This document shows positions 1-11,489 of a DNA stretch of 64,000 nucleotides, piece by piece. A program made the translations under genes and the position numbers. This DNA is from Siphonodentalium dalli (Eukaryota > Mollusca > Scaphopoda > Gadilida > Siphonodentaliidae): positions 117,684,754 through 117,748,753 of the forward strand of contig CP136061.1 in NCBI GenBank assembly GCA_032622095.1. The letters are read 5' to 3'. Every line of letters starts with the position of its first letter. Position 1 is the stretch's first letter. The notes beneath the pieces are model-generated. The model searched no databases and was not told the DNA's origin. It saw only the letters and a program-made list of their open reading frames with translations.

Positions 1-344
1 AAAGGGGAGGGTGTCTGTTAGGCATACTACAGTAGATTCGAGGCTACATATATGATGACCAAGGTCCCAATTTCTCGCAGACAAAGTGGTCCCCGTTCTA
101 ATGACATGAATGTTGAGTTGGAAGCTGGGTCCTGGAGCAGTTTAATGGAATTTTGAAAATAGTTTTAGAACGTACCCCACAAAAACAAGATTTTATTTTA
201 TGTCAAATGTAGAGTTTAGACATTTTTGGAAATTACTCTCAATGAGTTTAAAAGATGCCAAAATGTTTGGATAAGATCAACATCAGTTGCAGGTCGCTGA
301 ATATGTGCCATATACTAACAAACATTACGTTTCGACTCATTACC
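1..344. other. Unassigned AT-rich DNA
   Basis: I see no coding signature, inverted repeat or clear tandem structure here. The minisatellite begins gradually toward the right edge. Confidence 0.4.
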
Positions 345-1200
345 TGCAAGCCGCGAGCGCTTGTATATCTTGCATGGTTATATTGTCATGATGTGGCCAA
401 TGTGTATATATGGAGTGCCAGTGTGGCAAAATTAATGATGGATGAATTGGTATACAGGGAGTCACTGTATGACCACGTGTGTGATTGATGAGTATACAGC
501 GAGAGGCTGAATTGTCATGGTGAGGTCTATATCCACGTTTGGAGTTTGTGAATGGCCGTGTGCGCGGTGAGGGGCATTGGAATATCTAGAGGACTGTAAC
601 GCCATTGGTGAGGTTTATATGTATACTATATATACCTATAATGACTCTGTGGTTTTTGGTTGGTGTATATGTATCTTTTGAGTGGATATATGGCCATGGG
701 TGTCGCAAATATATATGCAGGGAGTGACTATGGCCCCTGGTGAGGCACATATGTATACCAGAAGTAATGTATGCTCACGAATGTGGCGATAATATATACC
801 GGGAGTGACTATTTTTCATCGTTTGGATGTATATCGCGAGTCCCTATATGGCCATGCATGTGGCAAATATATACATATACACGGAGTGACTGTATTACCA
901 ATGGTGAGACGAATAGGTATACAGGATGTTACTGTGTGTTCATGAATGTTGTGAATAGGTATACAGGTCGTGACTATATGGTCATGTGTGAGGTGTAGGA
1001 GCATACCTGGTGTGCCTGCATGTTTACTCGTGGCTATATGACCATGTGATGGGTGTATGGGGATATCCATGCGTGACTGTGTAGTAGTAGTTGAGGTGTA
1101 TAAAGCGAGTGACATATGTTCATTTATGTGGTGTTCATGTATATATGGAGTGACTACATGGTCATGTGTAAGTTGCACTGGTGTACATATGGGTGACTAT
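345..1200. repeat. Degenerate 42-48 bp minisatellite
   Basis: A diverged unit recurs roughly every 42-48 bp. Its core reads approximately GGAGTGACTATATGGCCATG, followed by TGTGAGG and a TATATGTATACA-like stretch. Recognisable copies lie near 406, 451, 493, 538, 578, 672, 716, 800, 846, 890, 968, 1026, 1070 and 1145. Copies vary in length and sequence, so this is an old array. Reading frames across it on both strands come from the repeat and are not genes. Confidence 0.7.
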
Positions 1201-1830
1201 CGATTTCCTATCGCTATAGCTCAAGGATATGTTAACTGATAGCGCCAATCTGTTAGTTCATAGCCGTAAGGATACTAGGCAAATGCTGCCAATGTTCTAG
1301 TTCATAACTATAAAGCTCTCTATTTCGGTTGCCTTTAATTCAAGACATTATGTCAATGCATACTACGTGTATTATTATCATATGTGCCGGTTTATGCCAA
1401 GTACGTTTATGTTTACCTTGTTCCTGTTTGAATTTGATAATAGAAAACGTGTTTCAAACTTTATTCGATCTACACTTTCTGTGAGAACAATTACCCATAG
1501 TCGATCCATACTGGTGTAGAGAGGTCATATCAGAGTGTCTCTTAATGGCGTTTGGTATGCAATACGAATGAAACGGTTTTCATGACAATAGTATATAAGT
1601 TAATAAAATTTTTATGCTAATGGGCCAGAGTAGCCACATAATATGATCCCTCCCAGTTCCGTTTCAACGTTCTGCCCATTTCCGTTCAAAGACAGACAGC
1701 ATCCCAAAAGAAGTTTTCGGTAAAAATTCATACTGCATTTGTCATGCATCATAATGTACTTGGACAACCAGAATATAACATTTAGTTATCAGTTGATTAA
1801 GTAGCATATGTAATAACAAAGTGAGTCACA
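1201..1830. other. Unassigned spacer
   Basis: AT-rich sequence without a long reading frame. I recognise no element boundary in it. Confidence 0.4.
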
Positions 1831-2830
1831 ATTTGCAACCTTTTCGGAACAGCTTGTAATAATGTTCGGAATAAATATGAGAAATCAACTTTTGACTTTT
1901 GTTGCCATTTTGCAAGCCATCTTGCGTAATTTTGTCTAAAACACCTCAGTGTCACACATTTAAGATCGATCAAAAATAAAAATCACATTTGATACTAAAG
2001 ATAGTTCCATTTTACTTGAAAAAATGGAGCAAACATGAAAAGTATTTTTCCCCCGATTTTGATGCCAAGCTTGTGATAGCAAAAATCCCATAATTCTGGT
2101 AATTTCAGTGGTTAAATCAGTAAAAACTAATCAAGGTGCATCATAAATGTTAGTATTCAATGTATATAAGACAGAATAGTTAATTTTATTCATCAACCAC
2201 AACTTATAAGCGGTTGCACGGCAGGCTGGTGCAATATTTACCATTTTTCATATTTTGGCCGCCATTTTGGCAGCCATTGTGAGCCAAAGTGACAATTTTG
2301 ATACCATTGAGTCGGAATATTCATAAGAAATAGAATGCATCACTTTCGTTACACAGTCCTGCCAATATTTGATGAAATAAGACTTGAATCCCAAATTGTG
2401 ATTTGTTTGTGAAATGTTATACCGCGTTCTGTAAACTATATTTTTTGAATGATAGGAAGGGGTGGGGACCCCACTTATGGCATATTTTATTTCCCCGTTG
2501 GCCTGTTAACATGCTAAATACAAAATAAAGTCACAATTCTCAACCAGTTCCAAACAGCAGAAACTTATCTTAAAGATAATAGTAAAAAAACGTAACATAT
2601 TCCACTTCCGGTCGCCATATTGGCTGCCATCCTGGGCAATGAGTTCAAATTTTGGCATAAAAAGGTGTCGTTATGTCTTAGCTTCACAAAAATGTATACT
2701 TATGTATACATTTGACACGATATTATCACTATAATTGCATCAAATTGCAACAAACTGACTTAACGGAAAATGGCAGCCATATTAGACGCCATCTTGAATT
2801 ACAAAAAATTCTCAAAGCGGATTTTAGCGG
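1831..2830. repeat. Degenerate ~352 bp tandem repeat with GCCATNTTG cores
   Basis: Paired GCCATNTTGG/GCCATCTTG motifs recur near 1905, 2258, 2610 and 2770, so the first three intervals are about 352 bp. Side motifs such as CACAATTTGCAACC (about 1828) and CACAATTCTCAACC (about 2530) also recur. The same motif dominates the inverted arms at 16.5-17.9 and 27.3-28.2 kb, so this block is probably a relative of that repeat. No coding content is seen. Confidence 0.5.
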
Positions 2831-2950
2831 GTTTTGGATATGATATAGAAGAGATCTTCCTCTTCAAAATGATATATAAACCAATTTAGTCCGAATTTAT
2901 TCTAGGTTGACCCTAAAATTTTAGTTTATCGACCAGACTATATACTAGTA

Positions 2951-3902
2951 CGCAGGCGGTATCGCCCCGCATACAGTTGTTTCAGTATATACAAGTCCAT
3001 CGTCCTCCCTAAGGCCCTGTACGGTAGTGAACTGCTCTGGAATATATCTAATGTTTCTCAGGCATACACGGACAGAGCACATAGATGTTGCCTAAAACAT
3101 ATTCAAGGATTCCCACAACAAACCAGAACTTGCATCGTACAGGGGCTTCTGTGGTGCGGTGGGCTTGAATCCTATATTGATAAAAGGAAAATAAGCTTAC
3201 TAGCAACATTATGTAGACTAAATACTAATAAGACCGCTAATCCGTGTTCCTCGTGCGGCTTCATAGTCATATTCTTGGAATTTCTCACCCACAATCCTTT
3301 ATGGCAGATATTTCTACAGTTCTAAAGAGGTATAACTTATATGAGTACCCAGAACGCTATACGCTCGAAAGCACGTTTCCCACCAAATCATACTGGAAGA
3401 ATATCGTAAAAACTGAGATTAACACTATAAATGCACTTGAGTGGAGAAAGAGTATTGAATCAAATAGTGATCTGGCACAATATGGAATTACACAAACCAA
3501 ACTCAATTCCTCGTTACTGTGGCAAACATGCAGGCTTTATCCAGATGAAAAATTTATATTTCTTATGATTGCTAGACTTCTCGCTCACACCGCATATAAA
3601 GATAACGGACTTTGTCTACTATGTAATACGCAATATCAATGCATTATAGAACATACCATAATAAACTGCACTTCCATATCGAATACAAGGAATAATATTT
3701 GGTACGATATCATTAACACTTTCGGAATAGATGCTTTTTGTATATGGACGAGTTGACAGGGGCAAAGCAGTTATCCATATTTCTGGGGAATATACCATCT
3801 TCTTTAGTAAAAATGGGAAATTGTTCATTACCATTTGCCGTACACTTTTTCGCCAAATCAAGTCTCAAGCTATGGTATTGCTTGGCCTTGTTAAGAAATT
3901 GA
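2951..3902 (+). pseudogene. LINE (non-LTR retrotransposon) ORF2 3' end, frameshifted
   Basis: The conceptual product is the post-reverse-transcriptase C-terminus of a LINE polyprotein. In the first frame (about 2986-3240) it shows the block SIVLPKALYGSELLW, then CCLKHIQGFPQQTR and IDKRKISLLATLCRL, which are typical of the thumb and C-terminal region of CR1/Jockey-like LINEs. A one-base shift near 3242 moves the frame to about 3244-3750, with FLVRLHSH and a C-x2-C-x8-H-x4-C finger-like motif (CLLCNT...HTIINC). Another shift near 3750 continues through LGNIPSSL to a stop at 3900-3902. The catalytic palm with YADD is missing, so this is a severely 5'-truncated, decayed copy. It is followed by an AATAAA-like tail region and the (GA)n tract. 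The LINE assignment is firm; the clade is only suggested. Confidence 0.85.
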
Positions 3903-4052
3903 TTGACAATTACATCGTATTAAACATGAGCAATATATAATAAATATAGCTTCCAAGTGACTAATCGAAAAGGCATATTGAAATACTTTTAAATATGTTT
4001 ATATGTTAAAGAGTGTGGATGCGTGTGCGACAGAGACTCGCGAGTGAGTGAG

Positions 4053-4054
<2 letters not shown>

Positions 4055-4142
<88 letters not shown>
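4055..4142. repeat. (GA)n microsatellite, about 44 units
   Basis: Uninterrupted GA dinucleotides, followed by imperfect GA-rich sequence to about 4216. The Arg-Glu and Leu-Ser reading frames across it are repeat artefacts. It lies about 150 bp after the LINE remnant and may have grown from that element's 3' tail. Confidence 0.95.
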
Positions 4143-4143
<1 letters not shown>

Positions 4144-4216
4144 AAAAGAAAGAGGGAGAGATATCACCGAGAGAGAGAGATCAAATGAGAAGGGAGAAAC
4201 TGAGAGAGAGGGTGCA

Positions 4217-7200
4217 TATGTTGGTATGTGTGGACTTGTGTATGTGTTCCTAAATGCATAATACACGAATGAGTAACGACTGTATGTTATTCCATTCCTT
4301 GTGATGTAACTTTGTTTTCTATAAACTTGTACTTGTATATATGTTGACATATTTGTGTCCATGTTTCTGTGTGTATATGTTCTGTATTCAATAACTCTTC
4401 ACATATGATGGAGGACAATTAAATATATATATATAGACAATACCCCATAGAAATACCGGTCAATAGCATGACATAGCGTATCAACGACATCAATAGCGAC
4501 GCATTGCACAACGTAGCAACTACACTTAGCCGACTACCCGACCCGATCCCGATCAGCCGACCAGCCGACCCGATCCCGATCTAATGAGGGAGCTGGCGCC
4601 CGTAATATACTAGTACTGGTACTGTCGAATTTCGCACGATATAGACTGGTCCTTATCTTTGTTCACCGAAAAGTTGAAAACGTAGTAACCTGACCCTTTA
4701 TGTCCTACTTGCATGCAGATAGTCCCGATAATCCCGAGATTTACTATATATATAGTAGATATAATGTTTCATTTTTTTGTGAGAATAGCTATATATCAGA
4801 GATTTTAAACACGTAGTATATATATACAGTTCCAAATGGAACGTGTTTAAATAAAATATTTATCGAACCATAATCGAAACCTATCACCACATAAGTCGAA
4901 TATCGTATGAATCACATTTCTTTTCGGAAGCGTGTGAAAACCCACACTGTTGTAAAAATCAGGGATTACCTACAAACTTAGTCAACTCTTCCTTTAGATA
5001 GAACCCCGTGAAAACAAAGGTGCTCCGTTGATTCTATCAACTTGGATAATAGTTTTATTAGGGACTTGATTATTACTTTTATTAAGGACTTGATTATTAC
5101 GAAGGCACGAAGCTAACACCGAATACGGAAATTATAAGTGTGCCTTAGTATATGTTCAATGCATGCATGCAGGTAACTTTTTGGGACAACATATTTGGTG
5201 TTCAAAAAGTTCATAAATATTTTATTTTACAAAGGATTTACTTCAATAGTTCAATATACCTTTACTCGCGAGTTCATAGATCATTATAACGCCCGCTGAG
5301 ATCATATTCCACCAGTACAAAACCTTTTTGAAGGCTTGACAGGGAAGTAAAAAAAATAATACGGAGGTGGGGGAATAAATTTCTCAGTTATTATCCGTTC
5401 CTTGATAATGTACTTCACTGTAGGTTAAGGTCCCAACTCGAAATTGCATAATTTTGTGTGACTTTTGTGAGCTGATATTGCAATAAATATTATAAATATA
5501 TTAATAACCCAGGAGATATTCCATAATTGTAAGCGACGCAAAGCAAGATCGCTCATAAAATCACTTAAATCGTGAAATGGGACCCACAGAGAAATACATT
5601 ATTAAGGAACAGATCATAACTCAGAAATATATTCCCCACGTTATTGTTTCGACTTTATAGGGTTCCCTGTCATAACTTTGAAAAAAATTCCCAGGTTTTA
5701 TTCTGGTCGGTATAGAATGTGATCTCGGGCGATATTTCATAGCTACGAAATGCGAAGAATAGCGACCATTATAAGTGGGTGAGCGTATTATTATGTGATA
5801 AAAGAAGAGGTCATCTGGAACGTGAATCATATCCAGTGTGCACCTAAATGGAATACGATTACACAAAGGAGCTGTTCAGTCCTATATAACTACATCAGCA
5901 TATGCATCATTATTGACATCCCCTTTGTACTTGAATCACATGGTATTTAAATTGTGACTTTGTCAGTGTAATTTAAGAACAAAACAGGACATTATATTTG
6001 TATAATACAATCTGTCGCGGATTCCATGGAGAGAGATTAGGTACATATTTCATAAGAGCAGGATTGGATTGTGACCAATCGTCATCCACGTCGAATCGGC
6101 TTACCGCGAACATGACGGTTTGGAAAAAACCCAGATATAAATAGACATGAAGCAACGAACGCGGGGATTTCTGTACACGGTATAGGCTATATATTCGCTT
6201 GCACTGCGCAGTCTTCTTTTGTTAAATCACCAATTAATGTACGTTGCGCTTGTCCTATATATTAATTATATATTATTCTTGCAAGTTCTCAATGATTTAA
6301 GGGCGTGTTGAAAGGTTGGTTCGGTTTTGTAAAGCCGCTTTGTGCTGCTGAGTTCTATGAAGATAATGTTTATAGATGAATGGGAAAATCCCAAAAATAC
6401 AAATCGATGTGTTTCATTCTGGAATTTCCATGAATAATATAGACTATATCTGATTATGTTCGTTAAATGTGCAAGTTGGTTGTTTGCTTGAAAACACGAC
6501 AGATGAATGGTCACTTACATACAACTCATTGGTACACACGATATAATTATATATAGTAAACTATAGTTGCGGTCTCTAGGTCACATTCTCGGTTACATAT
6601 CAATCAAATGTGGTCATTTATTATTATTAGTTAAATTGCCTGCAGTGCTGTACAACTCTTTACAATTAGCATATATAGTAACGACTGCATCCAAAATAGT
6701 TACTGCGTTGTCACTTGGCACTGACATAATCCATTAAAATATGAATTACATATACATGTACATTGGAATTTTAGAAAATACAAATCAAATAAAACAAAAA
6801 CAGAAGTAATGCCTCAAATGGTAAATAATTATTTTACCACATTTTTGTGTAAAAATGTAAATGCTCAGAAAATGCCTGATGAGATAATCGAATTTCAGAT
6901 CGAGTTTCTCTCTGTAGAGTACCAGTCGATTATCACGCACGTGGAGCGAGCTTTCTTATACTAGTCCCTTAAAGATGCATAATCCGAATTAACGCTCCCA
7001 AATTACTATTTCTTTTGCTTCGGGGGTAAAAAAAATATTTGATTCGAGTCGAGGAACCCACCCATCAAAGCTCAGAGTAAACAGATATCGATTTTTGAAA
7101 TCAGTTATTTCTCGAAATGTGTATTTATTTATGGCCCAGAAAAAAATCATCAGACCGACGGTGTCGGACAAAATTGCGGATGAAGATGGATAACTCTAAA

Positions 7201-7600
7201 ATCAAGTGGTAATACGGCCACAGTTACTGGACATAAAAGACCCAAACATTAGGTTTTAATCAATTTATAAATTCGATTAAAACCTTAAATTCGATGTCAC
7301 GTTGACGAAATATTAACCTCGTTTGACAAACTAAAACAATTGTACTCTTGTGACAATATCAGTGCCGTGATATGGTATCCCGATGGCATTTAAGAGGAAA
7401 CGCAACTACTATTATAGATCAGTATAAACAAGTGAACATGTAGGCCTATATACAGGAAATCAGGCGCGAATATGTGCTGATCCGATTAATAAACATGCCT
7501 TATTTGGAAACAATAATATCATGATATTTCACACAACGGGAAATCCCCTTCTCTTTCCCGAAATAAATGGGTACGTACCGAAACTGCCGTGAGCCGGGCC
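4217..7600. other. Unassigned AT-rich DNA with small local repeats
   Basis: No reading frame here resembles a protein I recognise. Minor structure is present: a short duplicated CCGACCCGATCCCGAT motif at about 4537-4582, a hairpin with 10-11 bp arms (TTTAAACACG / CGTGTTTAAA) at about 4806-4852, and a 24 bp unit tandemly duplicated at 5053-5100. Confidence 0.4.
5053..5100. repeat. 24 bp tandem duplication
   Basis: Two adjacent copies of a unit beginning TTTTATTA and ending GACTTGATTATTAC, differing at one position. Confidence 0.85.
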
Positions 7601-7610
7601 TCCATTGGGA

Positions 7611-7651
7611 TGACGATACATAATTGTGTTACATATTATTGTATCGTCATA
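7611..7651. repeat. Small inverted repeat
   Basis: Arms ATGACGATACA and TGTATCGTCAT flank a short AT-rich loop, giving a hairpin of about 15 paired bases. It could be a tiny MITE or chance; no target duplication was identified. Confidence 0.5.
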
Positions 7652-7659
7652 GTGTATGA

Positions 7660-9355
7660 CTGCATGGGGAGGGGGGCTCTTCTGATCATGTGGTGCATGC
7701 ATTTCAGTTGTGTGTATGTATACATGCGCATGTACATCAATTAATGTGTGTACTTACACTGATCTACAACGACAGCTCCAAACATATATATTCAATATTT
7801 ATATACGATATATACGTATCGAAAGACAACGTGACAGGTTGGACATTAATACATACCAATTACCGACGGAAATCCGTAATCCGTCGATCGATATATCAAC
7901 TACAGAACAATTATTTGCTGCAACACATGCAGAACAGAAAATCGAACGACATTTAAATGCTAAACACTCATGCTCAGCCCAATAATATTCCAATAGCGCA
8001 CAGTCAGTCGCCAATCAGCCCAAGCTTACACTGCATCATTGTTGACAGTCAGCGATGTGTTGGTCGCTTACAAACAAGGCAGTGATTTGGATAATATGAG
8101 TTTCAGTTCTATAAAAATGGAAACTACACATACAACAATAGTCTGTTTCAAAGTTGCTACGGAAGAGTTTGTGTTCATCCGATGCATTTCACCATTGACA
8201 TACATTCTGGACTCGGTGTGGAAGTATGCCATATTCAAAATATTTAGAAAACATGTTCAAGGGAGGGGTTGTGTATTTATTTATATTTATATAGACCATC
8301 TCGGCAGTACGTTGAGATTATGTAATAAAATGTAAAATGTAGGCATTATGACTGGTAGATATTTTAGAAACCCATGGGACTATGCTACAACAAGTGTATG
8401 CATGTTGAGAACAGATATCCAGAAGGCCATTTATATAGGCTACCCCAAATCCCCGATTTGTTCGTTAATGTGAGTCTAATTATATATATGGTGGGGGAAA
8501 GTAGATACACGAAGAACGGCTATACTTACCGCAGCCAGGTTGAACAATTTTGCCAATATGAAAAGACACATTTAAAATTGAACTAAATATGTTTTTGAAT
8601 GGGTCTTTACTTCCTCTTTGGTTGTGATAAGGATTGTGGCTGTTAAGTTCGGTTAGTGTTTGAACATATTTTATTACAGCTTTCATAACAATCGGTGAGT
8701 CACTATACCGGCGCTCCCATTTACTGTGTAATAACTAATTAATTTGAATTCGTGTACTGTGTGGGCGAACTTTCTAGCAACCGGGCCAGCCTTGGCTGTT
8801 CGCATTGAACAACGCGATCTGTTAGCAGCCGGGTATAAAATAAAATTACAGATCGCACGAAAGTTTCTGGCCGTTAAAGTCGGTTGATGCCTGAACATAT
8901 TGTATTACATATAATCACAATTAACAATCGAATAGACTTGGAACGATCTGGAACTGAATAAGTAAGTGTGTATATTCTAATTTAAATGCGTACAATGTGT
9001 CATTACCAATGAATTTGATTCGCGTACATATAAATATATATAGGAGAAAACGAGAATTAACATATACTTTTATAATTATATATTAGAAACTCTGGAATTA
9101 TACATACTAAAACTTATAAATACTTGACTTTGTTACAATATGTATGGTACACACTACACACATGAATTAACGAGATTATATGGGACCATATACGCATGCA
9201 CATTATGCAACTTATGGATAACCAGACATTGCTGGCATGTAGCCCTATAGCTGTTGCATTGCCCACCCAACCTTCAACAAGGAATAAGTTGAAAGGAATT
9301 TTACGAGACTAGGAACCAAATAAATGAACTAATTTGCTTTGGATATTACCTTCTA
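7660..9355. other. Unassigned DNA with a diverged direct repeat
   Basis: A motif of about 36 bp (GTTAAGTTCGGTTAGTG then TTGAACATATTTTATTACA) at about 8642 recurs in diverged form at about 8873, a spacing of about 230 bp. The rest is AT-rich with no recognisable gene. Confidence 0.4.
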
Positions 9356-9360
9356 AAACG

Positions 9361-9474
9361 ACATATCTGGAAATACTTATATATCTTCTGAAACGAGTTA
9401 CCTGGAACTTTTGGATTACATATCTGGAAATACTTATATATCTTCTGGAGCGAGTTACCTGGAACTATTGGGTT
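9361..9474. repeat. 57 bp tandem duplication
   Basis: Two adjacent copies start ACATATCTGGAAATACTTAT and continue to a CGAGTTACCTGGAAC block. They differ at only a few bases. Confidence 0.85.
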
Positions 9475-9938
9475 ATCAACTCACAATATGAGAGGAAATT
9501 GGGATACAGAGGTAACATGACACGTAGAATGTCATGGGATATGTGCCGTTGACAGCAGATGACTTCGGATAGATGCAGTCACTTTTGACATATTTAAAGC
9601 ACACAATCGCCAACAAAACAAATTCTTATCAAATTAAAATTTTGACAAATTTAGTGCCCCCTCACCATCTCTCACCCAAACGACACCAATTTGGCGTCTG
9701 TAAATCACACGATTGGTTTCCTTGGACCACGGAGAAATATATGTATCAATTTGGTGGAAATCGACGCTGAGATAGGTTTTTTAAATCAATTTTAGTGCCC
9801 CTCTCCCCTCCGTTTACACCTGACTAAACGGCGCCATATCAAGCTCCATGAATTCCGTTCCTAATTCCAAGTTCCCTATTCTCAGATGATATTTCATTTA
9901 TCATTTATGTGACCAAAAACATGACGGCCACCCGATAA

Positions 9939-9995
9939 TCCTTGCATTTTCGTGCGGTGCCACACACCGGTCATCTATAGGACAGGGACGCGACC
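9939..9995. repeat. Repeat copy flanking the 164 bp satellite (left)
   Basis: The block TCCTTGCATTTTCGTGCGGT, with the following GCCAC and CATCTATAGGACAGGGA, recurs at 11082 in the same orientation. The satellite therefore sits between two copies of one dispersed repeat. Confidence 0.75.
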
Positions 9996-10260
9996 ATATT
10001 GCCCCTTCCAAATTTTCGAAAATTGGGCTGAAGTCGTGCATGGAGCGTCAAAATTACACTTTTTGTTACTAAATCGGCTGCGTTGCAAGAACCATGACTG
10101 CCACCCATAGGTCCCCAGAACAAAAATTGACCCCACCCCCAATAATACTTAATCCTATAGAAAGGTATCCAACTTGGCCCGGCCTAATTTTTTATTATTT
10201 TTACAATGTCCACAATCAGGTTAAAATACACCAAAATAATTTTTGTAACATAAATGCATC

Positions 10261-10925
10261 AACTGGTCCGGGTTTTCTGCAAGGCGGGTAGGAATGGTGA
10301 TTATGTGGGCATAAAGCGACAGCTTGTGCCACTAAATACTCAAACTATAAGAAATGTTCTTCAAAATTGGTTGATTTTTACGCACCATCCCCCAGGATAT
10401 ATGAAGGTGGTCAACCGAGGGTCAACTGGTCTGGGTTTTCTGTAAGACGGGTAGGAATGGTGATTATGTGGGCATAAAGCGACAGCTTGTGCCACTAAAT
10501 ACTCAAACTATACGAAATTTCCTTCAAAATTGGTCGATTTTTACGTTCCATCCCCCCAGGATATCTGAAGGTGGTCAACCGAGGGTCAACTGGTCCGGGT
10601 TTTCTGTAAGGCGGGTAGGAATGGTGATTATGTGGGCATAAAGCGACAGCTTGTGCCACTAAATACTCAAACTACACGAAATTTCCTTCAAAATTGGTTG
10701 ATTTTTACGTACCATCCCCCAGGATATCTGAAGGTGGTCAACCGAGGGTCAACTGGTCCGGGTTTTCTGTAAGGCGGGTAGGAATGGTGATTATGTGGGC
10801 ATAAAGCGACAGCTTGTGCCACTAAATACTCAAACTATACGAAATTTCCTTCAAAATTGGTCGATGTTTACGTACCATCCCCCCCAGGATATCTGAAATT
10901 GGTCAACCGAGGGTCAACTGGTGCC
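10261..10925. repeat. 163-165 bp satellite, four tandem copies
   Basis: Units begin AACTGGTCCGGGTTTTCTG at 10261, 10424, 10588 and 10751, and a truncated fifth begins at 10916. Spacings are 163, 164, 163 and 165 bp. Copies are nearly identical, with small differences concentrated in a C-run (CCATCCCCCAGG to CCATCCCCCCCAGG) and a few substitutions. High identity indicates recent amplification. Reading frames across it are not genes. Confidence 0.95.
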
Positions 10926-11002
10926 TATTTACCAAGAAGGTGTGTAGTAGTTGTCATTATAGGATTGTATTGTGGTTATATTATATTTGTTTTTCTTTAA
11001 AA

Positions 11003-11060
11003 TACCATCGGATGGTAAATAGCGCATATCGGTAGAATCGCTATTTGCCATCCGATGGTA
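11003..11060. repeat. Long near-perfect hairpin
   Basis: Bases 11003-11024 pair with 11039-11060 at 21 of 22 positions around a 14-base loop. Each arm also contains a smaller palindrome (ACCATC.GATGGT). This is a candidate cruciform or the fused ends of a small fold-back element. Confidence 0.85.
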
Positions 11061-11081
11061 AATAGCCGCTGCCCCCGGGAA

Positions 11082-11135
11082 TCCTTGCATTTTCGTGCGG
11101 TGCCACCCAACGGGCATCTATATATGACAGGGAAC
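11082..11135. repeat. Repeat copy flanking the 164 bp satellite (right)
   Basis: Direct partner of the copy at 9939, sharing the TTGCATTTTCGTGCGGTGCC core. Confidence 0.75.
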
Positions 11136-11489
11136 GGAAAAATATTTTTAGCTGCCCCTCTCCCTTTCTATCCCCAACGTCAACAGCGTCACCCGCACCA
11201 TTATCTTCTGCGTAACAAGTTACACCTGTTATAGACCCCTGTCGTGCCATCTAGATACCCCCTTGAAGTTATATTGAACACAGATAGACATTCGCTAATA
11301 TAGGAACTATTTTCTTCCTCGGAAAAAGTTACCCCTGTTCGACCCCTTTGGTGCGATATAGATGGTCCCCCGTGAATTCCAATAGAACACGGCAGACAGA
11401 CATTCGCAAATATAGGTATATAGATGCATTTATCTTTGATCATATTAAGGGTGACGTACAACGGTTTTTATCATTTGGCTAAAAATGTA

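Noticed and set aside
4006-4362. Reading frames over the (GA)n tract with long Arg-Glu or Ser-Leu runs
   Set aside because: Translation of a dinucleotide repeat; no unique protein sequence on either side.
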